A stretch of 64,000 bases of DNA, taken from assembly GCA_905221605.1 (NCBI GenBank), contig CAJNDS010002474.1, positions 40,001 to 104,000 of the forward strand, read 5' to 3'. Positions 34,061 through 43,666 of the stretch are shown here, piece after piece. Every line of letters starts with the position of its first letter. Positions within the stretch are counted from its first letter, which is position 1. A program made the position numbers and the translations under genes. Under the pieces are notes generated by a model. The model made no database searches, had not been told where the DNA came from, and saw nothing but the letters and a program-made list of their open reading frames with translations. The DNA comes from Symbiodinium natans (taxonomy: Eukaryota > Sar > Dinophyceae > Suessiales > Symbiodiniaceae).

Positions 34061-34769
34061 TGTCGTTTTGCGGCAATGCAGCCCCCCCCCCCTTTGAAAA
34101 CACAATGCTTGCACGACGAGTTTGGAAAGGATTCGTATATGTTGAGGCCCGCGCCATCGCGAGCGAAGTCGCGACACCACCGCATTTTCACTCCACGTGC
34201 AAAATGGGGCAGTCACGACACGTTGCGCGAAGTCGAGCCATAAGCACAGTCGTGAAGCAAGTTCCCGAGTGTGCACGCGGTCCGCAGCACATTCTTGCAA
34301 ACTTCTGAAAGTAGGATTTTTGTGGTCGCGCACAGGGCTTTTTAAACAAGTTAAATTCGAAACCATCAAAAATCGTTCAGGGAAACAACTAAACACCATA
34401 CGGTTAACTAGGCAGGATAGAATCCAGGACCAGGGGACCAGACCCAAATCTGATTTGGCCAAACTTTTGGCCAAACCTTCTTTACAAAAACCTGGCCCCA
34501 CATCCCGCGACACCCAACATCATGTCGGTCGGACTTCGTGGCACCCTACGCAGATTGAACACTCTAGTCCAGAACAGTCCAGTGCGAGCCTGCAAACAGC
34601 ACATGTTGAAACGTCCCGATCCTTGAGCCTGCTATTCGGCTCGTCATTGACGGCGAAGACCATGGGCTCCTCCAACAGATCTTTGCTTGGGTTTCTTGGT
34701 TTCGTGGTTCCGGAGTCCAGCTTGCGTTCCGGCGTCCAGCTTGCGGTACAGACATTTGTGCACAGTTAG
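33917..34769. other. Two overlapping open frames on opposite strands, undecided
   Basis: A minus-strand frame (33917-34513, 198 codons) and a plus-strand frame (34197-34769, 190 codons) overlap. Both start at GTG. The minus frame ends inside the 70-90 bp tandem repeat and C-tract element (VQALCFQRGGGLHCRKTT). The plus frame has a low-complexity S, T, Q-rich middle. Neither shows a known motif. At most one could be real, and I favour neither. Confidence 0.15.
34079..34122 (+). repeat. C-tract element, diverged copy
   Basis: GCAG is followed by about a dozen C, then TTTGAAAACACAATGCTTGC and ACGACG. It closely matches the sequence after the poly-C runs at 41458 and 41874 (TTTGCAAACACAATGCTCGC, ACGATG), 7-8 kb away. 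It lacks the upstream poly-G arm that those copies have. Confidence 0.7.
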
Positions 34770-36000
34770 GGCGTGGCCGGAGTTTTGGAAGGGCATAGCG
34801 TGGTCTTCATGAGGCAATCGCATGCGGACCATTCAGGCCATTTGGGATTAAACCTAGCGCCAAAGCGACAGGCAGTTCTTCAGTCCACAAAGCAACCATA
34901 TCTACACTAGACCCCTATATAAAGCAGACGCAGCACTGCGCATTAAACCGTAACCGCTCCAGAAGCGAGCAACTAAAACCCTAGAATCCCAGAGTATTTA
35001 AGACAAAGCGAACCCTTCAACCTGCAATCCGCAAAGCCGGACACCACGCTCAGCCCCCAGCAGGAAGCGGGAGCTGTCGCTTAGGTGCCGGCCTCGGAGT
35101 TCAGGGAGCTCCAAGGCAACGCTGGCACGCTTTCGAAGGAACTTTCGAAGATTTCGAAGCAGGTTCAGAGGTAGTTTTTAGGTGGACCACTAGTGGAACC
35201 TTAGGGTTGAGGGTTTAGAGGTTGGTACCCTTGGATCCTTGGGGTCTGTAGGTCCGTTCGTGCGTATTCTAGCAGAGTCTCCTTTGCTAGTCTGCAAGCT
35301 TCGCTTCATGTCAATGTGGACTTAAGGACTTGCGAGTTTGCGGTTTAGGGGTTCGGGGTTGTCCAAGGGCACTAGGTGCAACCGGCTGCTGACAGAATCC
35401 CGGACTCTGTGGCAGAAACGCCTCTGCCCCGAAACCTGCTTTTCCGAGAGATTCCCCAAGTGTCACTAGAGAGCCCCCGAGATTCCAAAAAACTACCTGA
35501 ACATTTAAATTTTGGCCCCTGTCCAAACAGCAAAACCTGTCCGCTGCTGAGACCCTTGCAGGTTCAACTCTTCGACCTGGCGAGCACAACAATGCAAGAA
35601 CGAAGGGCTCAGGAAATCCAGGGCTGCCGGTGTAAAGGGGTCCAGGACCTAGGCCCCAAGGCAGCTCCCGGGGCAGTTCTCGTAGAGAGTTGGAGAGGAC
35701 GCCACTTCCTCTTAGGATAGTGCTTAACGTCTTCCCAGCAAGACTTCGAAGGACATGTGCTCTGCCCTGACTTAGCGATGCAGTTCGGAGTGCAATGTTA
35801 CCATTTTAAGCGTTTTTTGAGGGGCTTGGAGTTTAGATGTTGCGCCCTGAACCCGAACTGCAATCCTGCGCCACGAGTCCTGGAGCAAGACCTTCACCCC
35901 AAAGTCTGATGAAGCTTGAACTTCAATCATGTTCCCTCTGACTGCGGTGCCTTCGGCTACATTGCTCGACATGTACTTTTACCCACCAAACCAAAGCTCG
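34770..36000. other. Non-coding, heptamer-bearing DNA
   Basis: No supported gene. It includes GAACCTTAGGGTTGAGGG and GGTTTAGAGG (35197-35224), a TTTAGGG-like cluster in plus orientation. Confidence 0.5.
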
Positions 36001-36011
36001 CAGCGTCACCC

Positions 36012-36055
<44 letters not shown>

Positions 36056-36090
36056 GCGAGAGAGAGAGGAGAGAGAGAGAGAGAGAGGGA

Positions 36091-36160
<70 letters not shown>

Positions 36161-36227
36161 GCGAGAGAGAGAGAGGGGAGAGAGAGAGAGAGGGAAAGAG
36201 AAAGTGAAAGAGAGAGAGAGAGAGAGC
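36012..36227. repeat. Second (GA)n polypurine block, ~215 bp
   Basis: GAGAGA with AAAGAGGCGAGAGA interruptions at about 36050 and 36154. The same AAAGAGGCGA interruption also occurs in the larger block at about 32951 and 33006, so the two blocks 3 kb apart are probably related. Open frames across it (RERERE / SLSLSL) are not genes. Confidence 0.95.
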
Positions 36228-36639
36228 AGGGGCACAATGTTCCTTGTTTAAAGGGCATTACGCTCTGGACAAGTGTCTCTTTTGCTTAAGAGGGACGTAG
36301 ATCGATGTCAGTCCTTATGGCACCCATGAATTCTAGTGCATGCTGTGCGTACTGTCTTTCTGTTGGGTGTCAAACCTGCCGAGTCGCGGTAGCTGAGTTC
36401 TTGTCCATCAGCGTCATCTTCAAGCACTTCTTCTGGGCACACAGGAAACAGCAACGCCACTCGGCGAAGTCATCACCATGATGTCCTACGCACCCTCAGC
36501 GATGCAGGTCTAAAAACTCCAGAGCTGTGACCTGTGAACAGTGGACTGTAAATTCCGACCTGAACAAGAAGCCGTGTAAAACCCTGGATAGGTAAGAGGA
36601 TACCGCACCCAGACAGACAGACGAGCAGACCGGACTGAC

Positions 36640-36690
36640 AGATCGCACATGCGTGCGCGCGCACACACACACACACACCCAGGTCCCGTA
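36640..36690. repeat. Alternating purine-pyrimidine (GC/CA) tract
   Basis: CATGCGTGCGCGCGCACACA followed by (CA)n and CCC. This alternating sequence is prone to left-handed Z-DNA. A comparable tract lies at 6880-6910. Confidence 0.85.
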
Positions 36691-36804
36691 CCCTGCGGCC
36701 GATGAGGCGGGCCTGGGCCTTCCAGAGATCAGCCGGAAGTCGAGTCTATAGAGCTTCGAGAAGGAGCGAGGGAGAGAGCGGGAGACTTTTGCTACCCTCA
36801 AGCC

Positions 36805-37374
36805 CTAGAGCGAAGCCTTAGGTAAGGCTTGAAGGGGCTGGATTTCAGGTTCATTTGTAGGCCGAAGTTGTTGTTTTTTGCTGTGTGGTCGTTTTTGTGC
36901 TGTTTCTCTTTTGCTGTGTGATCGCTCGTGTCTGTAGGGCACCTGAGAAGGCACCACGCGACTACAGAGCAAACAAAAGCCTGTCAGGGTTACGCGCCAT
37001 TTTTGCTCCGCGACCGCGGAGCAAAAAGACATGGGTTTCCGTACAGTGTTCTTTTTTTGTGCGGCCCGCCGGGACTCACTCACTCGCTTCCGCCTCCTTC
37101 GGCCGGGCTGGTTTTCTATAAAATCCCAGCGCGCGACCGTGGGGCAAAACAAAAGGGCTCCTTCATGTCTGCTTTGCAGAATGCAGATAAGACAGAGCAG
37201 CGTTCCACTGTCACGTCTTCTTTCCTCCGCCCGCCATTCATATCTTGGTCTTCGGCGCTCTTTTCTTGGGCGCCTTACGGCCTCGCTTGAGTTGAAAAGT
37301 TCTCCTGATTTGTCCTCTGCGAGTGCCAACGATCCGAGCAGCTCCTCATGAAGGCTCCCCCGCAGGATCTGCAT
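36805..37374 (-). CDS. Weak candidate gene, basic 189-residue protein
   Basis: A frame from an ATG at 37374, 189 codons, minus strand. The N-terminus MQILRGSLHEELLGSLALAE is followed by a basic, arginine-rich segment (RRPRKERRRPRYEWRAEERR), a hydrophobic and cysteine-containing stretch (TLLCLICILQ), and a K, R, H-rich C-terminal part that runs into heptamer-like DNA (EIQPLQALPKASL). The 13-bp palindrome at 37000-37027 lies inside the frame. No family is recognised. The plus strand also has 106-120 codon frames here, so coding direction is uncertain. Confidence 0.2.
   Translation of the reverse strand: MQILRGSLHEELLGSLALAEDKSGELFNSSEAVRRPRKERRRPRYEWRAEERRRDSGTLLCLICILQSRHEGALLFCPTVARWDFIENQPGRRRRKRVSESRRAAQKKNTVRKPMSFCSAVAEQKWRVTLTGFCLLCSRVVPSQVPYRHERSHSKRETAQKRPHSKKQQLRPTNEPEIQPLQALPKASL
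37000..37027. repeat. Perfect 13-bp inverted repeat, 2-base spacer
   Basis: TTTTTGCTCCGCG (37000-37012) and CGCGGAGCAAAAA (37015-37027) are exact complements separated by AC. This is a strong near-perfect palindrome. A half-site relative (GCGCGACCGTGGGGCAAAAC) lies near 37130. It could be a protein-binding palindrome, or a terminator-like GC stem with T/A tails; the eukaryotic context argues against a bacterial-type terminator. Confidence 0.8.
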
Positions 37375-37379
37375 TCCGT

Positions 37380-38418
37380 GTCATAGAAATGCTGGGCTTC
37401 AGAGATTTTAGCGACGTCTGATTTACAAATTTGTAACAAACCCTTTAAGATTTCGCAAGCCACGCAGCCACGGCCTGACCAAGAACATGCTAAAGCCTTA
37501 AAGCATGACAAAGGCTTGTCAGTTCGCGGGAGTTCCAGCAGGGCCCTGGTCCTGAGTAAGGGGACCATGTTGCCTGATCTTACTTTACCATGCAAACTCT
37601 GACAGTGCATGCACATAGACGAAAGCCTCGGGATAGAACACAAAACTTGTCAGCAGGCTATAACCATCTTGCCAGCGCTGCAGACATTCTGACACATAGG
37701 GTGTGGTGAGAGAAAGGCAACCCTAAAATACAACACCCTGCAAACATCAATCCCCAGAAACCTGTAAGCAACAACCGTGAACAAGCCACTAGCGATCACT
37801 AGCGCCTGGAAGGGCTGCCACGTATAATGCGTGGGCGTCACCTTGACAGCGAAGTCTCATCGGGATGGCTTTGTTGTTCATGGGTAACTCTGGCAGAATA
37901 GTTCGGATTGAGGGGGGCGATGGCTGATCAATAATCGTCAGAAAGACCGTCCACCCCACACAAGGGCCGCAAGACAACAAGCCTTACAGCCTGACACGAA
38001 GACATACTAAACCTCAATCTCTGACAGAAGCAGCCGAGCTGGCCATGCGGATAGACGAGTGCCTCCAACCCCTTGCTCTCTCATGGTTACAATATGCAAG
38101 CTCTGCACTCGCTCACTCTACACCTCTCCTTAACGAAGCCACAAGCCCTAACGCCCAAAATGAGTACAGGGTTTATGGCTCAATCGCAGCACGGTCACGG
38201 AATCATCTGCCGACCCGTGAGAGATCACGAAGTCATTCCTGAGACCCACACCAGGCTGCTAAACACCTAAACCCGGACCCCAATCTGGACCCTAAACCTG
38301 CAAGTCTTGAACTGTATACTCTGAGAAGCAGCTGCCCTTAACTCCGCAAATATCCTACATTTCGGCCGCCAGGCCCAAAACCCTCAACTAGCCTTACGAC
38401 TTAAACTTAAACTCATCC
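37380..38418. other. Non-coding stretch
   Basis: No supported gene. CCCGGACCCC and GGACCCTAAACCTGCAAG (38271-38307) are heptamer-like. Confidence 0.45.
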
Positions 38419-39102
38419 TCAAAGCCCAGGTCCCCGGGTGCATCCGTGCAAAAACCCTGCAAGATCGCAAGGAAAGATTGCTACGGCCCCTCCGATGTTT
38501 TGCACATCACAGCTTGAAGTATGCTCGGATGTTTTCAGGGCTTGTTCGCTCGAGTCGCATCTCGAGAATACCATGGCTCTGGCTTCTATCATGTTCAGCT
38601 TCTTGTGCTTCTGAGCACAGGCTCCCGCAACATTTTGAGTCTTGAGGACTAGCACTGGCAAAACAATTTCGCCAGGACCTCTCGCATTACCGCACTTAGC
38701 GGGGAAGGTAAAGGCAACACGTTCAAAATCACACCTTAGAAGCATGAACGAACGGTTTCCGTTGCAGTCGTGCTGTCCAGGGCAGCAGCCAGCAAACTCC
38801 GACGTGATGCTGTGATATATTAGGTGCTTGACTACGATGCTCGAAAGCACTTGGCAGGTATTCACAAGAATACAGTCAGTTCCGGGAAACAGAACTGCAG
38901 CAAACCAGCCATTCATTTCTGCCTTCCGCCCTTCCAAGAAGGTAGAGGCTGCGTTCACTACGTTCTCGCAGTAATTGCTTCCAGTTTGCAGTTTTGCGCA
39001 CAGGCAAGGGTCTTGACTTAGGGTGTCGCGCCTGAAACCTGTGAGTGAGTGGCTGAGAAGGGTGGTGTCACCCTGCCAGTTCTCAGGCAAGCCCCAAAAC
39101 AT
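38419..39102 (-). CDS. Best free-standing gene candidate: Cys-rich 227-residue protein, unknown
   Basis: A frame from an ATG at 39102, 227 codons, in sequence of ordinary composition, with no simple repeat under it. A frame this long is unlikely, though not impossible, by chance in 64 kb. The product is cysteine-rich with about sixteen Cys spread along it: PCLCAK, NYCEN, TDCILVNTCQV, GCCPGQHDC, LLRCDFERV, AKCGN, ACAQ, SRCDS, SCDVQ, FPCDL, GCTRG. Hydrophobic segments include GWFAAVLFPG, VLSSIVVKHLIYH and EIVLPVLVL. I see no clear signal peptide or known domain. It might be a secreted or metal-binding Cys-rich protein, or part of a multi-exon gene. The 3' end reaches heptamer-like DNA (GCTRGPGL), so the true C-terminus may differ. 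Confidence 0.35.
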   Translation of the reverse strand: MFWGLPENWQGDTTLLSHSLTGFRRDTLSQDPCLCAKLQTGSNYCENVVNAASTFLEGRKAEMNGWFAAVLFPGTDCILVNTCQVLSSIVVKHLIYHSITSEFAGCCPGQHDCNGNRSFMLLRCDFERVAFTFPAKCGNARGPGEIVLPVLVLKTQNVAGACAQKHKKLNMIEARAMVFSRCDSSEQALKTSEHTSSCDVQNIGGAVAIFPCDLAGFLHGCTRGPGL

Positions 39103-39234
39103 CGATGCCTCTGAAACCTCAACGTGAATTTGGCTCAGGGCGGTTTAAGGTGAAGATAAATGATGGCTCCGAAACAAACACTTATACAACCAACTACGAG
39201 TCACAAAGAACGACCTCAGGAACGCCCCAGGTGT

Positions 39235-39262
39235 TTAGGGCTTAGGGTCTAGGGATTCGGCT
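39235..39262. repeat. Degenerate telomere-like heptamers
   Basis: TTTAGGGCTTAGGGTCTAGG plus GATTCGG: three consecutive (T)TTAGGG-like units in plus orientation. Confidence 0.6.
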
Positions 39263-40530
39263 CTGAGGCAACAATGGTCCCCAGCCCCATCGACCCCTCC
39301 GCCCACTGCCATGGGCGCACCCCTCAGGCAAGCCCAGCAGAGTATGGGGGTCAGCAACACGACAAGTGACCTGGGCCGTTGTGGGACAGCCTTGGACTGA
39401 TGGGGAAGGAGAGTGCAGGATGATCCTATTCCCAGCAAGCAAAGTGAACATCCACGCAACTCCAAAATGGAGAAAAGATCGCGACACAACGTCTTTGGTG
39501 AATTCAGGGTTCAAGTCTGGCATTTGGATATAAAGTTTAAAATTGCAGACTTGCTGTTGCTGGTTGTTGGGCATCTACACAACCAAAGGAAGGTGCAGAT
39601 GGGAGGGTCTTGCAGTGCCTGAAGAAATCGACATCAAACTGCAAGGGTATGACAATCTGCGCAATGCATCCAAGCAATGGCAATCCAATGCGTTGCTTGG
39701 AATCTGTTGGACCCAGCATGTCCACGACAGCAAGCCTGCATGCAACTAAATCCCGAAGCCCTGCACCAAGCCTGAGCTCCGGACCTCGTGAATGTGATAT
39801 GCTGTCTTCAGTCCAGGGTAGGACAAAGAGTACCTTGATGCTTAACTAATTAAGGGTCGAATCTTGGGACGAGATAGCAAAAACAAAAACACCTAGTAAA
39901 CAGAAAAAGACAAGCGTCGTAGCAACAACGCGCGGACGTGGTGTAAACGCGCACGTTGGGAAAACGCACAAATTATTCATTTTTCGATTTTTTTACCAAA
40001 TCCGTTTCGCGTGGCCTGCGTGGTACAAAAGTAGCTTGAGGTGTTGCACACATCGCGAATGTTCTGGCGGAAGCAGGTTTTTTGGGGCTAGGCGGCTAGA
40101 TTTCGTCTAATTTTCGGAGAAAAACGTGCGTTTCGCGTGGGAGGTCCTTTACACGGGATTCTCGCTTTTTGTGTTTTTTGTTGGGTCAGCCCTATCGGAA
40201 TGCGTTTCGCGCGGCCTGCGTGGTACAAAAGTAACTTGAGCGCAGCCGCGAAGCCAGCAGAAAACATGTTTACATGAGAAGAAAAATGAGGCGATGTTCA
40301 TCATGCACATGAGTCACGTGGACCCCCACAGCTTGGTCCTACGGGTACCTTTGAGCCCCTGGACGTTAGGGTGTGGATGGGTGTGGGCTAAGCGAACTAA
40401 CAGGAGCAATCACGTACCCAGAATGGAACAAGAGGGGATTAAGGTTAACCCAACCCCTGCAGACGAGCACGCGAGCATAAGTCAGAGGATGATGTTTAAA
40501 CGAATGGGGATTTTCAATTCCGTTTATTGA
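39263..40530. other. Non-coding stretch with a 38-bp repeat at exactly 200 bp spacing
   Basis: CGTTTCGCGTGGCCTGCGTG, then GTACAAAAGTAGCTTGAG, lies at 40003-40040 and again at 40203-40240 with two mismatches. Between the copies is another GTGCGTTTCGCGTGG (about 40127). No frame here is convincing as a gene. Confidence 0.6.
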
Positions 40531-40609
40531 CTGTGCTTTGGCTGTTTTGAGCTGCACGATTTGCAGGGGTGCAGGCCAAGGGCCTAAGAGCTTAGCGGCG
40601 CAAAGGCAG

Positions 40610-40699
40610 CGGACGCTATCATCGTGCGGACATGGATGCTCTGGCCATTTGCACACATTGGTCACACGGACGTTATCATCGTCAGACATGGATGCTCTG
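40610..40699 (+). repeat. Short tandem duplication, 57-bp spacing
   Basis: CGGACG(C/T)TATCATCGT..GGACATGGATGCTCTG occurs at 40610-40643 and 40667-40699. It lies in a plus-strand open frame (40538-41236) whose second half is only the translated CGT array. The frame starts at TTG, with its first ATG at about 40688. Residues after that ATG (MDALLEPRKRSKNAIKHRVF) are protein-like, but gene status is doubtful. Confidence 0.6.
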
Positions 40700-40963
40700 C
40701 TCGAACCACGAAAAAGAAGCAAAAACGCCATAAAACACAGGGTTTTCGTCGACGGACACACGCGAACCACTGTAAATAACGATGTTTCCGACATGCTTGA
40801 AAGTGTGAAACTCGCAGCGGCAAAGTCACCGGTGTCAGTGGTGTTTTCGGCATGTCAAGCACACAAAACACTGTACATGCCGAGCAATCGGCACATGCAA
40901 AACGCACGTTTACATCACGTCGGAGCCAACAACAACAGTAGTGATAGTCATAGTAATAGCAGT

Positions 40964-41238
40964 CGCCGTCGCTGTCGCCGCCGCCGTCGCCGCGTCGTCG
41001 CCGCGTCGACGCCGGGTCGTCGTCGCGTAGTCGTCCCGTCGTTGTCGCGTTGTCGTGGCATCGTTGTCGCGCGGACGTGGCGTCGTCGTCGCGCCGTCGC
41101 ACGACCGTCGTCGCGTGACCGTCGTCGCGCCGCGGTCGTCGTCGCGCGGTCGTCGTCGCACGGTCGTCGTCGCGCGGTCGTCGTCGCGCGGTCGTCGTCG
41201 CGAGGTCGTGGTCGCGCGGTCGTCGTCGCGGGGTGAAG
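40964..41238. repeat. CGT-based array, left (CGTCGTCGCGCGGT)n
   Basis: This begins as CGCCGTCGCTGTCGCC and becomes a regular GTCGTCGTCGCGCG repeat near the right end. Open frames across it give poly-Arg/Val/Ser on the plus strand and RPRDDDRATTT on the minus strand. These are repeat translations. Confidence 0.93.
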
Positions 41239-41322
41239 GATCAAAAAAAAATAAATAAGCATCAAAAAAAATATAACCCCAAGGGATCAAAAAAAAAATA
41301 AGCATCAAAAAAAAAAAATCAG
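41239..41322. repeat. A-tract repeat (GGATCAAAAAAAAATAAGCATC)n, left copy
   Basis: GGATCA(n), TAAGCATCA(n) and AAGGGATCA(n) alternate, with poly-A runs of 8-12. The same units occur reverse-complemented at 43464-43551, next to the second CGT array. Confidence 0.9.
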
Positions 41323-41323
41323 C

Positions 41324-41354
<31 letters not shown>

Positions 41355-41468
41355 GGGGGGGGGGGGGGGGTTGGGGCGGGGGGGGTTGGGGGGGGTGGGG
41401 GGGGGGGGGGAGGGGGGGGGGGGGGTGGGGGGGGGGGGTGGTGGGGGGGGGGCGCAGCCCCCCCCCCC
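41323..41468. repeat. Poly-G block joined to poly-C by CGCAG: long G/C hairpin
   Basis: About 130 bases of G with sparse T, C or A, then CGCAG (41453-41457), then eleven C. The plus strand could form stacked G-quadruplexes, or fold the G-run onto the C-run. The same G(n)-CGCAG-C(n) layout recurs at about 41759-41816 and 41852-41881. Tract lengths may be affected by sequencing or assembly error. Confidence 0.85.
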
Positions 41469-41720
41469 ATTTGCAAACACAATGCTCGCACGATGGGTAG
41501 TAGTGGGTGGTGGTAGTGGTTGGAAAACCTTCTATTTTCTCGATCTTTTAATAGGAAAACCTCTATTTCTTCATATTCCCACAAGCAAACCTCTATTTTC
41601 TTCACGTTTTCATAGGAAACCTCTATCATCTCTATGTTTCCATCGGAAAACCTCTATTTGCATGTATTTTAAGAAAAACTTCAACTTTTTAGTATCCCAA
41701 TGGCTTCAACAAGATTCATA
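41458..41720 (+). repeat. C-tract element copy 1, with ~30-bp T-rich tandem units
   Basis: After the C-run comes ATTTGCAAACACAATGCTCG then CACGATGGGTAG. About six ~30-bp units of the form GGAAAACCTCTATTTTCTTC plus ACGTTTTCATA follow. The whole is duplicated about 410 bp downstream. The frame through it (PPPPFANTMLAR...) is probably not a gene. Confidence 0.85.
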
Positions 41721-41868
41721 AAGCACGCTTTGCAGTGGCACAGCTTGATAAAAACGCGGTGGGGTTGGGGTTGGCGCAGCCCCCCCCACCCCCCCCACAC
41801 CCCCCCACTTGGCTTTGCAGCACGCTTTGCACAGCTTAAAAAAAACACAGCGGGGGGGTTGGGGGGGG
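41721..41868 (+). repeat. Duplicated linker module AGCACGCTTTGCA..CACAGCTT..A(n)-G(n)-CGCAG-C(n)
   Basis: AAGCACGCTTTGCAGTGGCA followed by CAGCTTGATAAAAACGCGG and a G-tract (41726-41774) recurs as CAGCACGCTTTGCACAGCTT plus AAAAAAAACACAGCGGGG (41818-41868). Each is followed by CGCAG and a C-run. The 41300-41323 sequence (A-run, TCAGC, G-run) fits the same order, so the modules appear tandemly amplified. Confidence 0.75.
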
Positions 41869-42108
41869 CGCAGCCCCCCCCTTTTGCAAACAATGTTCGC
41901 ACGATGCGTAGAAGTGGTGGTAGTGGTTGGAAAACCTTCTAGTTTCTCGATCTTTCAATGGGAAAACCTCTATTTCTTCATACTCCCACAAGAAAACGTC
42001 TACTGTCTTCACGTTTTCATGAGAAATCCTTTATTATCTCTATGTTTCCATCGGAAAAACTCTACTTCTACATGTTTTAAGCAAAAAACTTCCATTTTCT
42101 TTGCAAAG
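41869..42108 (+). repeat. C-tract element copy 2
   Basis: CGCAGC(n)TTTTGCAAACAATG, then TTCGCACGATGCG, then the same GGTTGGAAAACCTTCTA and ~30-bp CCTCTATTTCTTCATACTCC units as copy 1, offset by about 410 bp with scattered substitutions. It ends where the AT-rich block begins. Confidence 0.85.
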
Positions 42109-43235
42109 AACAATATATAATACATACTACATAATATATAAAATATACTATATAATGAATAATAAATAAAAAAAATTAATTAGTAATAAATAATATTATA
42201 TATTTTTTATATTGTATATTATGTATACAGTATATATTATATATTATATACTTTATATTATGCATTATATGCAGTATATAATATGCAATATACAATATCT
42301 GATATGCAATATATGACATATAATATACAATATGCGATATATATATATATATATTTATTTATTTATATTTATATATTTATTCATATTTAACTTTACTTAT
42401 TTATATACATACACATAACATATAATGTACGACCATATGAAAATATAAATATAAATATAAATGATATATATATAGATATAATAATATATATATATATAAG
42501 TATAAGTGTATATATATATACACATGATATATGTTTAACATAATAATATATATATAATAAATTAAATAAATAATATATATATATTAATATAGTATACAGA
42601 TAATATATAATATATATAATATAATATTAATATAAATAATAATATATATTATATAATATATAATATATAAATATAATATATAATATATAATGTTATAATA
42701 TATGTATATAATAATATGTAATGTATAATATATAATATATAATACAAAATACATAGTACATACGACATAATAAATATATGATACATAATACATAATACAT
42801 AACACATAATACATAATACAGAATACATAATATAAAACATATAATATATAAATTCATACATAGTACATAAGACATAAAACATAATATAGAATTCATAATA
42901 CATAATTAATACATAATACATAATACATAATACAGAATAGGTAGTACATAATACATAATACATAATACATAATATATAATATATAATATATAATATATAA
43001 TTTAATATATAATAGAAAATATATAATATATAATGTATAATGTATAGTATATAATAGGTAATGTGTAATGTAATGTGTATTATGTAATATGTATATGTAT
43101 ATATATATGCACATACATACATACATACATATATATATATATACACACACGTTGACCTTCACTATCGTGTGTATATAATGTATATTTATATTTATTGAGT
43201 TTTACTTATTTGTCTAATTTAATTATTTATTTATA
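42109..43235. repeat. AT-rich cryptically simple block, ~1.1 kb
   Basis: Almost only A and T, organised as TATATA, ATATAAT and (ATACATA)n sub-blocks. A purer ACATAATACATAATACATAA section spans about 42740-42990, with TACATACATACAT then (TA)n and CACACACG near 43110-43150. Minus-strand frames up to 165 codons (YIYIYY, YVLCIMYYVLC) are repeat translations. It could act as an unwinding element or fragile site, but nothing shows that directly. Confidence 0.93.
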
Positions 43236-43271
43236 CGCATAGGACCCGCAGGACCAGGCGGACAGACAAGC

Positions 43272-43449
43272 AGACCAGAGGACCAGAGGACCAGGGGACC
43301 ACAAGACCAGGGGACCACGGGACCAGAGGACCACGGGACCAGAGGACCACGCGACCAGAGGACCACGGGACCAGAGGACCACGGGACCAGAGGACCACGG
43401 GACCAGAGGACCACGGGACCAGAGGACCACGGGACCAGAGGACCACGCA
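43272..43449. repeat. 16-bp tandem repeat (GACCAGAGGACCACGG)n
   Basis: About eleven head-to-tail copies with few changes (AAGACCAGGGGACC at the left end). Three overlapping minus-strand frames of 63-71 codons (VLWSRGPLVPWSSGP) arise because 16 is not a multiple of three and no stop is present; they are not genes. Confidence 0.95.
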
Positions 43450-43463
43450 GGTGGGCCGGATGG

Positions 43464-43551
43464 CTTATTTTTTTTTTGATGCCTATTATTCTTTTTATTG
43501 ATCCCTATTATTTTTCTTTTTGATGCTTATTATTTTTTTTTTTGATGCCTA
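43464..43551. repeat. A-tract repeat, inverted copy
   Basis: TTATTTTTTTTTTGATGCC, TTTTTATTGATCCC, CTTTTTGATGCTTATT and TTTTTTTGATGCC are the reverse complement of the GGATCA(n)TAAGCATCA(n) units at 41239-41322, 2.2 kb to the left. Confidence 0.85.
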
Positions 43552-43593
43552 TGCCGTCGTCGCGCGGTCGTCGTCGCGCGGTTCGTCGTCGTG

Positions 43594-43666
<73 letters not shown>

